A stretch of DNA of 17,561 nt from Larix sibirica (lineage: Eukaryota; Streptophyta; Pinopsida; Pinales; Pinaceae). The notes beneath the pieces were generated by a model. It was not told where the DNA came from. It saw only the letters and a program-made list of their open reading frames with translations, and searched no databases. The DNA is taken from NCBI GenBank assembly GCA_004151065.3, contig NWUY0300029371.1, forward strand, positions 34,222 to 51,782, written 5' to 3'. This document shows, piece by piece, positions 1-9,914 of this stretch. The position numbers were made by a program, and so were the translations under genes. Numbering within the stretch: the stretch's first letter is position 1; each line of letters opens with the position of its first letter.

Positions 1-574
1 TTTATTAAATAATAATAATTCAGTAATTACATTCATCCTTGACCAAACTTGGTCATAATTACAAAACTTTGTAATTATAATTTAACATAAGTATTTTGCA
101 AATAAAATAATATTCTCAAAATTTGGGTAGGTGACAAAAATCAACCATCTTATTTTGCTAAATGGCCAACGGTTTCATACTTTTCTTAGAATGATTTCAT
201 GCATTTTATGCATGCATATGCGTATGCATACATATGACTCCAATCATCTTTATTTCTTAACATAAATTTAACTATTTCAGCATGTATTGTTTATTTCAAA
301 CATAATAATTACAACAAATTTCAAATGTAACTTGCATTTCCAACACTTCCTTTTTCCAAGAAATAAAAAAATATAAGTAAAAATAGAGAGTAAAATTTTT
401 CCCCTTCTTAGTTTTGTCCCAATCTGGAGCTCCACATTCATGGATTTTCCGCTCTTTGGTCTCTTATAGAATGCAAGTGTTAACTTGCATCCAATTGAGA
501 GATTCACAACCAATGGAACCCGGTCACCATGAATTCCACATAATCACCTAATCACAAGATTTAAAAATTAGTTG
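1..574. other. non-coding AT-rich stretch
   Basis: No coding region can be supported on either strand. The 78-codon minus-strand frame at 277-513 has no recognisable motif and low-complexity composition, so I treat it as chance. The stretch includes an alternating pyrimidine-purine tract at 207-236, listed separately. It may be part of the internal region of the minus-strand LTR element proposed from the primer-site remnant at 4255-4270, but nothing here proves that. Confidence 0.5.
207..236. repeat. 30-bp alternating pyrimidine-purine tract
   Basis: Every base from 207 to 236 alternates pyrimidine and purine (TATGCATGCATATGCGTATG and onward). It contains overlapping GCATGC and GCATATGC palindromes and a CATGCATG (RY-type) core. 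Alternating tracts like this can flip to Z-DNA or extrude cruciforms. There is no gene nearby for it to regulate. Confidence 0.7.
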
Positions 575-682
575 CAACCAATTCAATAGAAAACACCCAA
601 TAACAGGGTTTCAAAACTGGCTACAACTAGTTCAACAACAAACGCCCAACAACAAGGTTTCAGAACTAGATATAACCAATTC
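575..682. repeat. 49-bp tandem repeat, about 2.2 copies
   Basis: Units begin at 575 (CAACCAATTCAATAG), 624 (CAACTAGTTCAACAA) and 673 (TAACCAATTC), each 49 bases apart. Both full units end in AGGTTTCA or GGGTTTCA followed by AACTGG or AACTAG. The copies are diverged but stay in register, so this is a short decayed minisatellite. Confidence 0.75.
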
Positions 683-699
683 TTTTTCTTTAACTTGCT

Positions 700-785
700 A
701 TTGCTCGACTTGCATAGTCTCTATCTTCATTATTTAACATGCAAGTGCTCAAATTGCATTGCCTTTGTCTTCATGTAGAAGAAAA
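700..785. repeat. 44-bp imperfect duplication
   Basis: TGCTCGACTTGCAT at 702 and TGCTCAAATTGCAT at 746 are 44 bases apart. Each is followed by a TCTATCTTCAT- or TTTGTCTTCAT-type block. It lies between the 49-bp and 56-bp arrays, so three different short tandem duplications are packed into about 500 bases. Confidence 0.55.
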
Positions 786-807
786 CACATGCTCACAAAA
801 GTACATT

Positions 808-1078
808 AGGCACCATGACATCAATGCCCATAGTTCAACACATCCATGGATCAACCCTTCACAATAATACTTCAGGCACCATGACATCAATGCTCAATTA
901 TTCTAGCACAACCATGGATCAACCCTTTTAGGCACCATGCCATAAACTCTCAATTCTTCCAGCGAAGCCATGGATCAACCCTTACAGGAACCATGACATC
1001 AACACTCAATTCTTCCAATACAACCATGGATAAACCCTTTCAGGAACAATGACATCAATGCTCAATTATTTTAGTTAA
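808..1078. repeat. 56-bp tandem array, about 4.5 copies
   Basis: Units start with AGGCACCATGACATCAATGC or a close variant at 808, 874, 930, 986 and 1042. Spacing is exactly 56 bases for the last three intervals. The first unit is 66 bases because of a roughly 10-base insertion near 860-870. Each unit has a second conserved block, CCATGGATCAACCCTT. The final unit is truncated near 1078. The array has no stable reading frame shared by all copies and no spacers, so it is a minisatellite. Confidence 0.9.
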
Positions 1079-1590
1079 GATTTGGTTATTATCTTCAATA
1101 TGAAAGCACCAAATTGCATGTATACCTGATAAACACACAATATCTAGCAAAGCTCATCAGTATCATGCATTTATCAAAAAACATTATCATGACACTGAAA
1201 ATATTCTAAGTGCAATCCTACTTCTCAACACTCGGACAACTACTTGATTGCTTTTCTAATTGAAACACCAGGAATGCGTCCATTTGTTTATGATGTGTTC
1301 CATGTCAACAACCAAACACAACGCCAAGAATGCGTCCATTCTATGTCGGTGTATCTCATGTTAGTTGGAATTGCATCTCAGGTGTCTTTCAAGGAAGAGA
1401 TTCAAAACATTTCAATGTAAAAACATGTTTCGAGCAAAAACTCTTACTAAATTCTTTCATAATTAAAATTGAGATTTGGGAAAAGAGACTTCCCACAGCT
1501 GGAACCCATTTCCAGTTCCTCATCTTACACATCATTCTTCATGGAACACCATGACTTCTACATGGCTTTTCTGATGTTCAAAAGAATTAT
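1079..1590. other. non-coding stretch with a 56-bp duplication
   Basis: No coding evidence. The plus-strand frame at 1330-1554 has no recognisable domain. CCAGGAATGCGTCCATT at 1268 recurs as CCAAGAATGCGTCCATT at 1324, exactly 56 bases later, with only moderate similarity over the rest of the unit. The spacing equals that of the array at 808-1078, although the sequence differs. Confidence 0.5.
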
Positions 1591-1691
1591 AATATTGCAT
1601 TCTTATTCTCTGTAAAGAAACTTAATATTGCAGTCTCATTCCCTTCATGAAATAGTTAATATTGCATTCTCATTCTCTACATCACTTGCAA
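1591..1691. repeat. 33-34-bp tandem repeat, three copies
   Basis: AATATTGCATTCTTATTCTC at 1591, AATATTGCAGTCTCATTCCC at 1624 and AATATTGCATTCTCATTCTC at 1658 are spaced 33 and 34 bases apart. The second half of each unit is more diverged. Confidence 0.8.
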
Positions 1692-3246
1692 ATCATCACA
1701 TTAAATGAATAAACATAATTCATATCTAATAACTCCAGTTAACAACTATTAACAAGTACCATCAACTAACATCAATTAGCAATTAAAAGCGAACAACAAT
1801 TAGTAATTCATAAGAAAATATCAATTCACTACAGCTAGCAATATACATGTATCTTCTACTTCCATAAAGTTGCATTCCTATGAATTTTAATAATTTAATT
1901 TTCAGCTCACACATAACATAGTGAACAAACACCAATCCTCCATACCTACATTAAACATGTGAGTGCACTATTCTACAAAGAAAACATTCAATTGAACTAA
2001 AACACTCACTGCTTTTAGGGAGTCCTCTTGCACTTTTAATATTACATTAGCAAATTTTCAGATATATGTAACTTTGCAATCACACTGATTACCATAAAAG
2101 AATAGCATTTCAAATATTACATGAACATAAAACCATTATTTCACAGATGAACACAATCCTAAGTCTATCCAAATAGTTTTAGTTAACACTCCAGTACGGT
2201 CATCCACCATCAGACTCGAACACAAGGCAAACAAAAGCTTCAAATAGTCACCAAGGACTCAAACACAGACCAAAACTACACTATGCTAAGCTTTACAAGC
2301 ACCATAGAGAGTAAAGGGAACTAGGATTTCCCAACTAATGAGCTCAACCACAGAGCTATAGGCATCTCAAGGTATCATCCGATCTGATGTTACTCCACAA
2401 ATGCCTCTCACAACACAAAGGAGGTACCCCCTTCTCTGCACACTCAGTCCCTCAGGCCTGACCTCCCTCCAAGTGATGTTCAGTGCAAGCACATAAAAGA
2501 GTAATCCAAAACTCATTAACCTCTTAGAAGGTCTCAACCTGCACTAGGATGATTATAGACTCAACCTTGAACCTTCCTCCACTTTTAGGAATTAACATAG
2601 CTTCATTGTCCCATCATTCATGAATAATAATAATGAAAGATACCACTCTAACATATAGAAAGGAATACACCACTTTGCAATCAACATACCATTCAGTATT
2701 CCATACATAGGAAACCTAGAATACTTATCCAAAGATACCATTTGGACCTCATTATATGACTTGCTAATCTATACTCACCTACACCAGAATATATATCATT
2801 TTGATATTAATACAATTTACCAAGGCTCATCATGGGCTCATCTATACCCACCATTTGGAAAATAACACACCACTCAATAATCCATGTTGAACATAAGAAC
2901 ATAAACATAATTCTTAACAATAATTTAAATAACATGCAGTGCATGCATAAGAAACCTTTGCATTTTCCAACACCTGTTGGGCCTGCTACACAATTATGAC
3001 ACGACTTTAACCTAAAGAATAAGAGCATTAATAAGAAATGACCAAGCTACTGAATCTATTCATTTTAGGCGACAAACAATATACTTTAATAATGAAAGGA
3101 ACCAAACAATCCTCAGTTTGCCTAGCATAACCCTTTATTTACAATTGATTATAATATTTACCCATGATTTCTAGCTCAGGTTTCCACCCAACTGTAACAT
3201 GGTATGACAAGAATCAAACATCCATGTTAATTTACTCAGCACACCA
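1692..3246. other. non-coding stretch, nothing recognised
   Basis: I see no gene, RNA or transposon protein here on either strand. The minus-strand frame at 2807-3028 shows no domain. Bases 2380-2500 are somewhat richer in G and C than the surroundings but give no convincing protein in any frame. CCAACACCTGTTGG near 2968 is a short inverted repeat with no other support as an element end. Confidence 0.45.
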
Positions 3247-3330
3247 AGCATCCACCTATTCTACACACTCAAGCATTAACATGCTCAACACAACCCCGAG
3301 CATCAACATGCTCTACACAAATTCCAACAT
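3247..3330. repeat. 25-27-bp tandem repeat, three copies
   Basis: AGCATCCACC at 3247, AGCATTAACATGCTCAACAC at 3272 and AGCATCAACATGCTCTACAC at 3299 form three units. The last two are 27 bases apart and well conserved; the first is diverged. The plus-strand frame at 3164-3376 is open across this array only because the repeat lacks stops in that phase. I do not count it as a gene. Confidence 0.7.
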
Positions 3331-4254
3331 AATAAGCAACCGATTACCAAGCATTCCACAACCATTCACCACCTAACAATTATATTGGTCACAAAATAAC
3401 CAAAATTAACAAACAAGGGTACACACTTTAATCAACAGGTTACTGACTCCATCCTGAACCATTCTAGGTAATGTTGCTGAAGGAATTGGAACACACTATT
3501 CATATATATCTTGTCAACAAGTAACCATTCACTCTAGATTCACTAGAGCTACAAAATGCGTTAAACATTCATATTGACATATAATACATAACACAGACAT
3601 AAATTCCCAAAGGGAAGAAAACCATCATGAAACTACTCTCTTAGAACAAAACCCAACATGTTGCTCAGGAGAACAACATCATTTATTCATCCCAAATTTT
3701 ATAAGCCAGAGATGATCACACAGATCGGACAAAGAAAATCACGATTTTCATGCGAGAATGTATTCTACCTGACAAAACAACCTCCAAATATTCACTCTAT
3801 GAGAGGTGAATAGTGAGCTTCCCAACTTACTAAGACATATGACAACCAGATCCCTGCTCCTAAGAATCTACTAGCTAGCAATAGATACTTCTAGAGATAT
3901 GCATTCTCCATAAACAAACGATTATACAATTTGCAGAGCTATATCAACAGTTACATGCACCATCATGTATTGCCACATTGTGGATGTAAACAACACATGA
4001 GATAAACAATATTTAAACAATGGAGAATGCTCATAGCATTTTGCAGAAGGTCAGGCACTCGCTTTATTTTTACGCACAAGGGTTGCTATTTACAAATTAA
4101 GATATTGGTAAATTAAAATTTTAATTAATTCAAGCAATCTCATGCTCAATGGCAATGGTCACTTAAGTTTTTTGGAGGCATACACATACTTTACGTTTTT
4201 AAATTTATTTTCATGGAACCTAACTTCAAAACCCAAGAGGTTCGAGAGCTATAG
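3331..4254. other. non-coding stretch, possible element interior
   Basis: No coding region, RNA or repeat that I can support. If the primer-site remnant at 4255-4270 is correctly read, this is the leader side of a minus-strand LTR element. Expected gag or pol motifs are absent, so such an element would be non-autonomous or too decayed to recognise. Confidence 0.4.
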
Positions 4255-4270
4255 CCTCACTCTAATACTG
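4255..4270 (-). other. degraded inverted tRNA-iMet primer binding site
   Basis: On the + strand the 16 bases read CCTCACTCTAATACTG. Plant initiator tRNA-Met ends in CCTGGCTCTGATACCA, so 11 of 16 positions match, including CTCT-ATAC. The orientation places the LTR to the right and the internal region to the left of a minus-strand retrotransposon. The TG of TGTGATGATCC follows three bases later, at 4274, where an LTR boundary would be expected. The match is only moderate. Confidence 0.45.
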
Positions 4271-4273
4271 CTT

Positions 4274-5378
4274 TGTGATGATCCCCGAGACTAAACACCC
4301 AAAAATGCACTTGGATTTTTTTTTATATTTAATTGGGTATACGTAAATATTGCATATATGTGTAAGACTGCCTACTGCATATATAAACATATGCGGGACA
4401 ATAGAAATCTAAATGCAGATTAAACGTCTACATGTAAACACATGTAATTATATTCAAGTTACGAGTACACTGCTTGAATTGACCACACGGTCCAAGTACA
4501 AATCAAAGATCTTATTTCTTACTTTTAATGAGGCCTTTGCTTAATGAATCATATACTTACATATGGATACATGTTACAGAATTTTATGTGTTTAATGCTC
4601 ACACCTACAGGCTCGTAGAATCATGTTTCCCCTTTTAAAACCTCACCATGGATATATTATACAGAGTCTCCATTCGCTACCAAAAGTGCTAGGTTTCCGT
4701 AGCAACCCATTCAAAGCAGAAAATAGAAGCGCTACTGAAAGTCGGAGTTTTTTGTAGAGACTCACTCAAAATGGAAAAATAGGGGCACTAATGAAAGTTT
4801 GATATTTTTGTAGCAACCCACACAAAATGGAAAAATAGGTTTATAGTTGACCTGGCCATAAGGAATGTCCATTTCACAAGGGCCAATCTTCACTCTCAAA
4901 CTTGGTTAACATGCGTATTTGCACTCCATACCACTAATGATTGATGCTCTATGTGCACCATGAGCTTGAGCTATCATTCAAGTTACAAGAAGCTTAACGC
5001 CATGAAGGTCATGGGTACCCAATGGGCTTAGGCTTGTTCTTAAACAATATTCAACACCCGATCAACTCAAATATTCTCAATTTCAAGTTATAACTTAATA
5101 TACCTAAAACGCTTGGCTATTATTATGGTTGAGTGGTTGCAAAATTTATTCAAACACATAGTGTGTATGAATTGGGGATGGAAATCCACAAGATATTCAA
5201 ATAACTCATAGGCAAACCGGAGACAAACTTATGAGGAACAATATTCCTAGCAGAATATCTATCCCTTTCCAACTATATACATAACATGGTTTCTATATAA
5301 AGTTCATGTGCATTATGAATATATGTTAAACTATCACAACAATTCAAGCATGAGAGGATACGCCCTCATTCTCGAAGC
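4274..5378 (-). other. candidate LTR of a minus-strand element; right boundary not seen
   Basis: The stretch begins TGTGATGATCCCCGAG directly beyond the decayed primer site, as an LTR seen from its 3' end on the opposite strand would. It has no coding frame. It contains a three-unit minisatellite (4672-4847). I could not find a matching second LTR in the window or a clear CA/TG far end, so the right limit is arbitrary. It may stop well before the LINE. Confidence 0.3.
4672..4847. repeat. 55-56-bp tandem repeat, about 3 copies
   Basis: Units start with GTAGCAACCCATTCAAAG (4699), GTAGAGACTCACTCAAAATG (4754) and GTAGCAACCCACACAAAATG (4810), spaced 55 and 56 bases. A partial upstream copy, TCGCTACCAAAAGTGCTAGG (from about 4674), matches the second half of the unit. 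The conserved blocks are CTCAAAATGGAAAAATAGG and CACTAATGAAAGTT. Confidence 0.8.
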
Positions 5379-5398
5379 ATATATATATATATATATAT
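5379..5398. repeat. (AT)10 microsatellite
   Basis: Ten uninterrupted AT dinucleotides. The tract sits just before the point where strand composition changes from A/C-rich to G/T-rich, close to the inferred 5' end of the LINE. Confidence 0.95.
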
Positions 5399-5585
5399 GA
5401 GTTTTCAGGTCAGAAATCATGAAGTGATTGGGATGGTTAAGGTTTCTATTGAAGATCATTAGGTTTTGTACCTTTGCAAGTTTCCTCATGGCATCAATGG
5501 AGGTAATATGTGGCCACTTGGTAGATTATTCAGATGATTATGGTCAAAGTGATAGCATTTTTGTGGGGATGACAAAGTCAAATAA

Positions 5586-7325
5586 TCCCTAGAGCATTTG
5601 CGGTGGCTTCGTGGATCCGGAAGTGGGTGGGGGTATGATCCCAATGTCATGTGCCAGAAAGGGTTGTCAGAAGAAATTCTTTTCACCATCTTTGGATCTT
5701 TTTATCAATAGGGCCAGCTGGGTGCATTGAATCTGAGTTCAAATCATTCTATGACGACAACGGTTACTAATGGATCAAGATTAGGGGTTCATTCATGTGG
5801 GTGGTTGGAGGATATCATTCCCAAGTGTGGGATAATGGAATCTTCCTTGGATGGTATGGTAACCAACCCTATTCTCCTGGTTTCTCATGTAGATCAATCA
5901 AAGTCCTCATTAATTCATAATATCGTGGGTCGTGAGTCCTGTACTCCCGAGAAGGTTGATGGATGTAAGATAATGGAGGCAGGATCTAGATAAAATTCTC
6001 CTCTCTCTGGTTCTGATCCTAAAGGGGGTAGATTTATTGGTAAGGCTCTGAAGCTGGAGGAATTGAAGGCTTTCTCGATTCAGCAGAACTGTGGTGGAGC
6101 ACGATGGAAGATGAAGAAGGTTATGTTGAATAAAGGTCCTGGGCTGGAGTTGGTCGTAGGAAAGAATATTCAAGTGATGGAGATCCATAGATTCACTAAC
6201 AGGATGAAAATCGGGAAATTCTATGGTAGGAGGATTTCTAAAGTTGTGGTGAAGAAATGGGTAGAATTAGCATGGGAGGAAGTGGTAGAGGAAATACCCA
6301 AGGTGTTGTTCCTAGAAAGGGGCTGGATTGGTTTTGACTTTAAAAAACAGGAGGTGGTGGAACATATTCTTCATAGAGTGTGGTTGAATGGTACTACCCC
6401 TCTCACCCTTAAGCCTTGGCATCCATTGTTTGATCCCAATATGGATTCCCTGCCCTTCTTTCTGATTTCAGTTAAGTTGCCATGCCTACCCTTGGAGTTC
6501 TAGCCTCAATGGGGGATCAAGGAAATTAGTGATGCCATCAAGATATTTGTGGCTATGGACACAGACTTATTTAAATCTCAGTGTTGCTCTATGGTGAGGA
6601 TCTTGGTGGAGATTGATGCAAGGGAAGAATTATTTTAATCTATTGATTTAGTGGTGGGGGACTTCATTTTCACTCAACATCTGGATTACTTGACTGTTCC
6701 ATTTAGGTGTGCTCGTTGTCACCTCTATGGACATGTGGTGGCAGATTGTGCACTGAATTTTAAAAAGAAGATTTGGAAATGGAAGGAAGTTACCATAGGG
6801 GATGATAGTATGACCTTCTACATTAATGAGGAAGAATGCATGCAAGGTGGTAATAGTAGGGTGGCAAAGAAGGTGGTTCAAAGAGAAGAAGTCATTCGTG
6901 ATGAAATTTTTTCAAATAAGGATGTGGTTCTGAAGCAGAAAGAACCTATAAACCCTGATTTCATGGAACGGTTGGAATTGTCCAGTAGCCAATTTGAAAA
7001 GTTTGGGAAATTTTGATATAGTAGCGGAAAATTCAATAATCCAAAGGAAGCGGTGGAAATGGCAGATATGGAGCCGATTGGTGATATAAGGATAGGTAGT
7101 GAGAATATATCTACCCGGTTTCAGTATTGGATTGAGAACGATGGAGGTATTATGAAAGGAGACCAAATTCTCAGGATGGGATTGGAGACCACCAAGGGTT
7201 ATTCTCTTAAGGTTTCACCAGATTCGAAAGCTAGTAGTGTTTCAGGGAATAGGTTGAGGCGTCCATATTTTTATTCGTTCAAGGTCAAAAGGTGTAATTT
7301 TTTCAGGGGGTTTGGAGATGGATAG
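5586..7325 (+). pseudogene. LINE ORF1 (DUF4283/CCHC RNA-binding protein), broken
   Basis: All recognisable pieces lie in one reading frame from about 5586 to the TAG at 7323-7325, interrupted by stops at 5709 (TAG), 5991 (TAA), 6501 (TAG), 6636 (TAA) and 7014 (TGA). The only ATG upstream in this frame that I noticed is at 5649; the true start is uncertain because the 5' region is also decayed. Residues encoded at about 6050-6640 resemble DUF4283: a KFYGRR block, RGWIGFDF, then LKPWHPLFDPN and VKLPCLPLEF. The stop at 6501 falls where family members usually have Trp (LPLEFW), which suggests TGG to TAG. A CCHC knuckle follows at 6711-6752. The C-terminal part is basic and poorly conserved. ORF1 proteins of L1 elements bind element RNA in the RNP. 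A frame change near 7310 may prolong the tail in another frame to about 7480. Confidence 0.85.
6711..6752 (+). other. CCHC zinc knuckle of LINE ORF1
   Basis: The frame encodes CARCHLYGHVVADC, which fits C-x2-C-x4-H-x4-C exactly, with all four zinc ligands present. It directly follows the DUF4283-like region and a short VPFRC lead-in, the usual order in plant LINE ORF1 proteins. The motif has outlived at least four stops upstream in the same frame. Confidence 0.9.
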
Positions 7326-7471
7326 TATTTCGGATCTTGTTTTGTCTAAAGCAGGAAGGAAATCAAAGTTGTTTTTATCTAAAAAATTAGCGAAGAGGGA
7401 CATTTCTCAAGGTAGGTAGATGAAAATTTATGGGTTCTTAGAGCAGGACAAACCCGATAGGGATTTCCTTA

Positions 7472-8205
7472 ATGAAGCTCACCTCCAATAATGCTCGAGG
7501 CCTTGGAAGGAAGGACAAGATAAACACCCTTAAGCATCTGATGGATGTTGAGAGACTAAATATTTTGTTGCTTCAGGAAATGATGTTGAGGGGTTCGGTG
7601 GCAGTTTTTATTCTAGAGAAGGTTTTCCCCATATGCTCTTTTTGTCAATGGATGTGGATGGTAGGTATGATGGCTTGATCAAAAGGGCGGCGAGGGAGGT
7701 TCAGAGTATTAACTCTTTTCTTGGTAGGTCCATGTTTGGTGTAGAGGTGCATTGTGCTGAATTGGACAGAAGTTTTCTAATCCTTAATATTTATTCTCCA
7801 TATGAGAATAAAATGGAATTTTGGACCTCCCTGCTATCTTAGGACTGTGTTAAGGCAACAAATGTTGTAGCAGGGGGGGATTTGAATTTGACTCTTGCAA
7901 CAAATGAGATTTGGGGGGATGTGGTTCCGGAGGGCCCTTTAGGGCCGTACCTTTGAGAGTTGTTTAAAATGTGTGAATGGATGGATGTAAAGCCAGCAGT
8001 CATCAAGCCTATGTGGTGCAACAAGCGTGTTGGTGCTCAAAGTATTTTTAAAAGACTTTATCATTTCTTTATAAATATTAATCCGGCTTCTAGTTTACAA
8101 ATGTATAGATCCTAGGTTAAGCATTTTATTTTCTTAGATCATTTTCTTGTCTATCTTGAGTTTGGATTACCGGAAGCTAAACCTGGATTTCCTTTTAAGT
8201 ACACT
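7472..8205 (+). other. ORF2 endonuclease module (AP-endonuclease-like)
   Basis: The module spans frames 2 and 1. Visible motifs are NNARGLG at the start, LLLQEMM with the metal-binding Glu codon at 7577, and ILNIYSPYE. Next come GGDLNLTL (family GGDFN, Asp codon 7879, Asn codon 7885), KRLYHF (family KRLDRF) and LDHFLVYLE (family SDH, His codon 8140). The RLD Asp is replaced by Tyr at codon 8059. In active elements this domain nicks target DNA to prime reverse transcription. This copy has a frameshift near 7620 and stops at 7840, 7954 and 8113. Confidence 0.8.
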
Positions 8206-8773
8206 TCTAGCTCGAACAAACTCCCCCAATTTCAAGAATTAGTTCTATATAATTGGAGGCATATCATAGAGGGAAATGGTTATTCCTTCTCTCAGATGGT
8301 GGAAAATTTGAGAGCATTAAAGGAACTTGTGGTGAATTGGAATGTCGTAGTGAGAAGGGAGCATGAAGCTCGACTTGTTGAGGTGGAGAAGGAATTAGAT
8401 TTCTTATATGCCATAGAATCCTATTATTTTCTCCTTGGAGGAAGTTAGGATGGAGATAGTGGCTCTTGAGAAAAAGAAGCAGAATATTCTCAAGGATGCT
8501 GACGTGGAATGGAGGCTAAAAGGTAGGGCTCTTTGCCTAGAGGCAAGGGATCATAACACAATTTTTTTTCAAAAGATGGAGGCTGATAGACGAAATTACA
8601 ATACCATCTGGGAGCCGAAGGATGTCAGAGGTCATCCAGTTAGAGGCTTCAAGAATTTTTCAGAGTTAGTTGTCGATCATTTTAAATCAATTTATACTGA
8701 GCCAGAGCACCAGGATATGGTGGGAATGCTGCAGGTTATTGAGAAATTTCCTATTCTACTTACCAGGGAGTAA

Positions 8774-9914
8774 AATGAGATATTATACCAGGAATTAACT
8801 ATTGAAGAACTCCAGAGTTCTCTTAAGGAGTTCCAACAAGATACAAGTTCAGGACCGGATGGGTGGCCCTTGGAGTTCTTCTTGGACTTTTTCGACATTG
8901 TGGGAAGTGATATTCTAAAGATGGTGGAAGAGGTTCGAAATTATGGAACCATTCCTACTACTTTAAACTTGAACTTCCTAGATTTGATTCCAAAGAAAGA
9001 CAAGCTTGAGTCTTTCATGGATTTCAAGCCAATTTCTCTTTGCAATGGTGCTTATAAAATTATGGAAAAAGTCATGTTGGTCAGATTGAAGCCATCCTTT
9101 CCAGGTACGTCTCTAGAGAACAATTTGGTTTTCTCAAGGGGAGATTAATCCATGAGGCAATAAGTTCATCACAAGAAAGTATCTCTACCATCAAATCTTG
9201 CAATATCAAGATGGGTGCTATGAAATTAGACCTATTTAAATCCTACGATAAGGCCTCATGGTTATTATTGAGATTAGTTCGAGTCTGCATATTGGGATTA
9301 GTCTGGAACCAACAAATTGGATAATGAGTTATGTGACGTCTCCCCACTTTGCAATTTTGATTAATGGTGTAGGGTCAGCCTTCTTTAAGTCTTCAAGGGG
9401 TCTTAGGTAGGGTTTCCATATCTCTCCCTACCTATTTATGCTAGTAATGGAATGGCTCAGTAGGATTTTAAATGCTGATAAGGGTACAAGAAGGATTACG
9501 GGAGTCTCCTTGAATGGTAGAGAAAATGTGACACATTTGATGTTTGTGGACAACATTCTCTTGTTCAACATCTAATCTCAATTGGAATGCCATCTATTGG
9601 AAGCAAATATCGATCTTTTTTGTCGGGAAACTGGAATGGAGATAAGCTCAGATAAGTCTACCATATTCCTTTTGGAAAACTAGATGGGGGATAGGGTTTT
9701 ATGGAGGAATTTTTTCCCTTACGACTGTAAAATAATGGAGGAAGGTATCCAATATATTGGGTTCTCTTTAAATCCCAACAACTATGGGAAGAGGGACAGG
9801 AGATGGTTGGTGGATAGAATTGAAAATAGAATAAATTTATCGTGTAATTGTTGGTTGTCAAGGGGTGGTAGACTAGTGTTGGTTAAATCAGTGCTAGAAG
9901 CAATCCCTATTTAG
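8774..9914 (+). other. ORF2 reverse transcriptase module, catalytic site lost
   Basis: The sequence encodes SSGPDGWPLEFF, DFKPISLCNGAYKIMEKV and a frame change into RLIHEAI. Motif A follows as KLDLFKSYDK (Asp codon 9229). Motif B reads SSRGLR, then a TAG at 9408 where the family has Gln, then GFHISPYLF. Motif C is FVDN in place of F-x-D-D; codons 9549 GAC and 9552 AAC show the second catalytic Asp changed to Asn, most simply by one G-to-A change. Downstream are the QYIGFSLNP and RGGRLVLVKSVLEAIP blocks typical of plant LINE thumb and connector regions. RT activity would be abolished even without the stops. Confidence 0.88.

Noticed and set aside
808-1078. Regular repeats that could suggest a CRISPR-like array
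   Set aside because: The units are head-to-tail without unique spacers, the whole unit is conserved rather than a short repeat, and the context is a plant genome.
2966-2984. CCAACACCTGTTGG palindrome as a junction of LTR ends
   Set aside because: Only six paired bases on each side, no LTR-like sequence continuing either way, and no primer site nearby.
6648-7166. Minus-strand frames under ORF1 (6648-6881, 6912-7166)
   Set aside because: They are antisense shadows of the recognisable CCHC and tail region of LINE ORF1.
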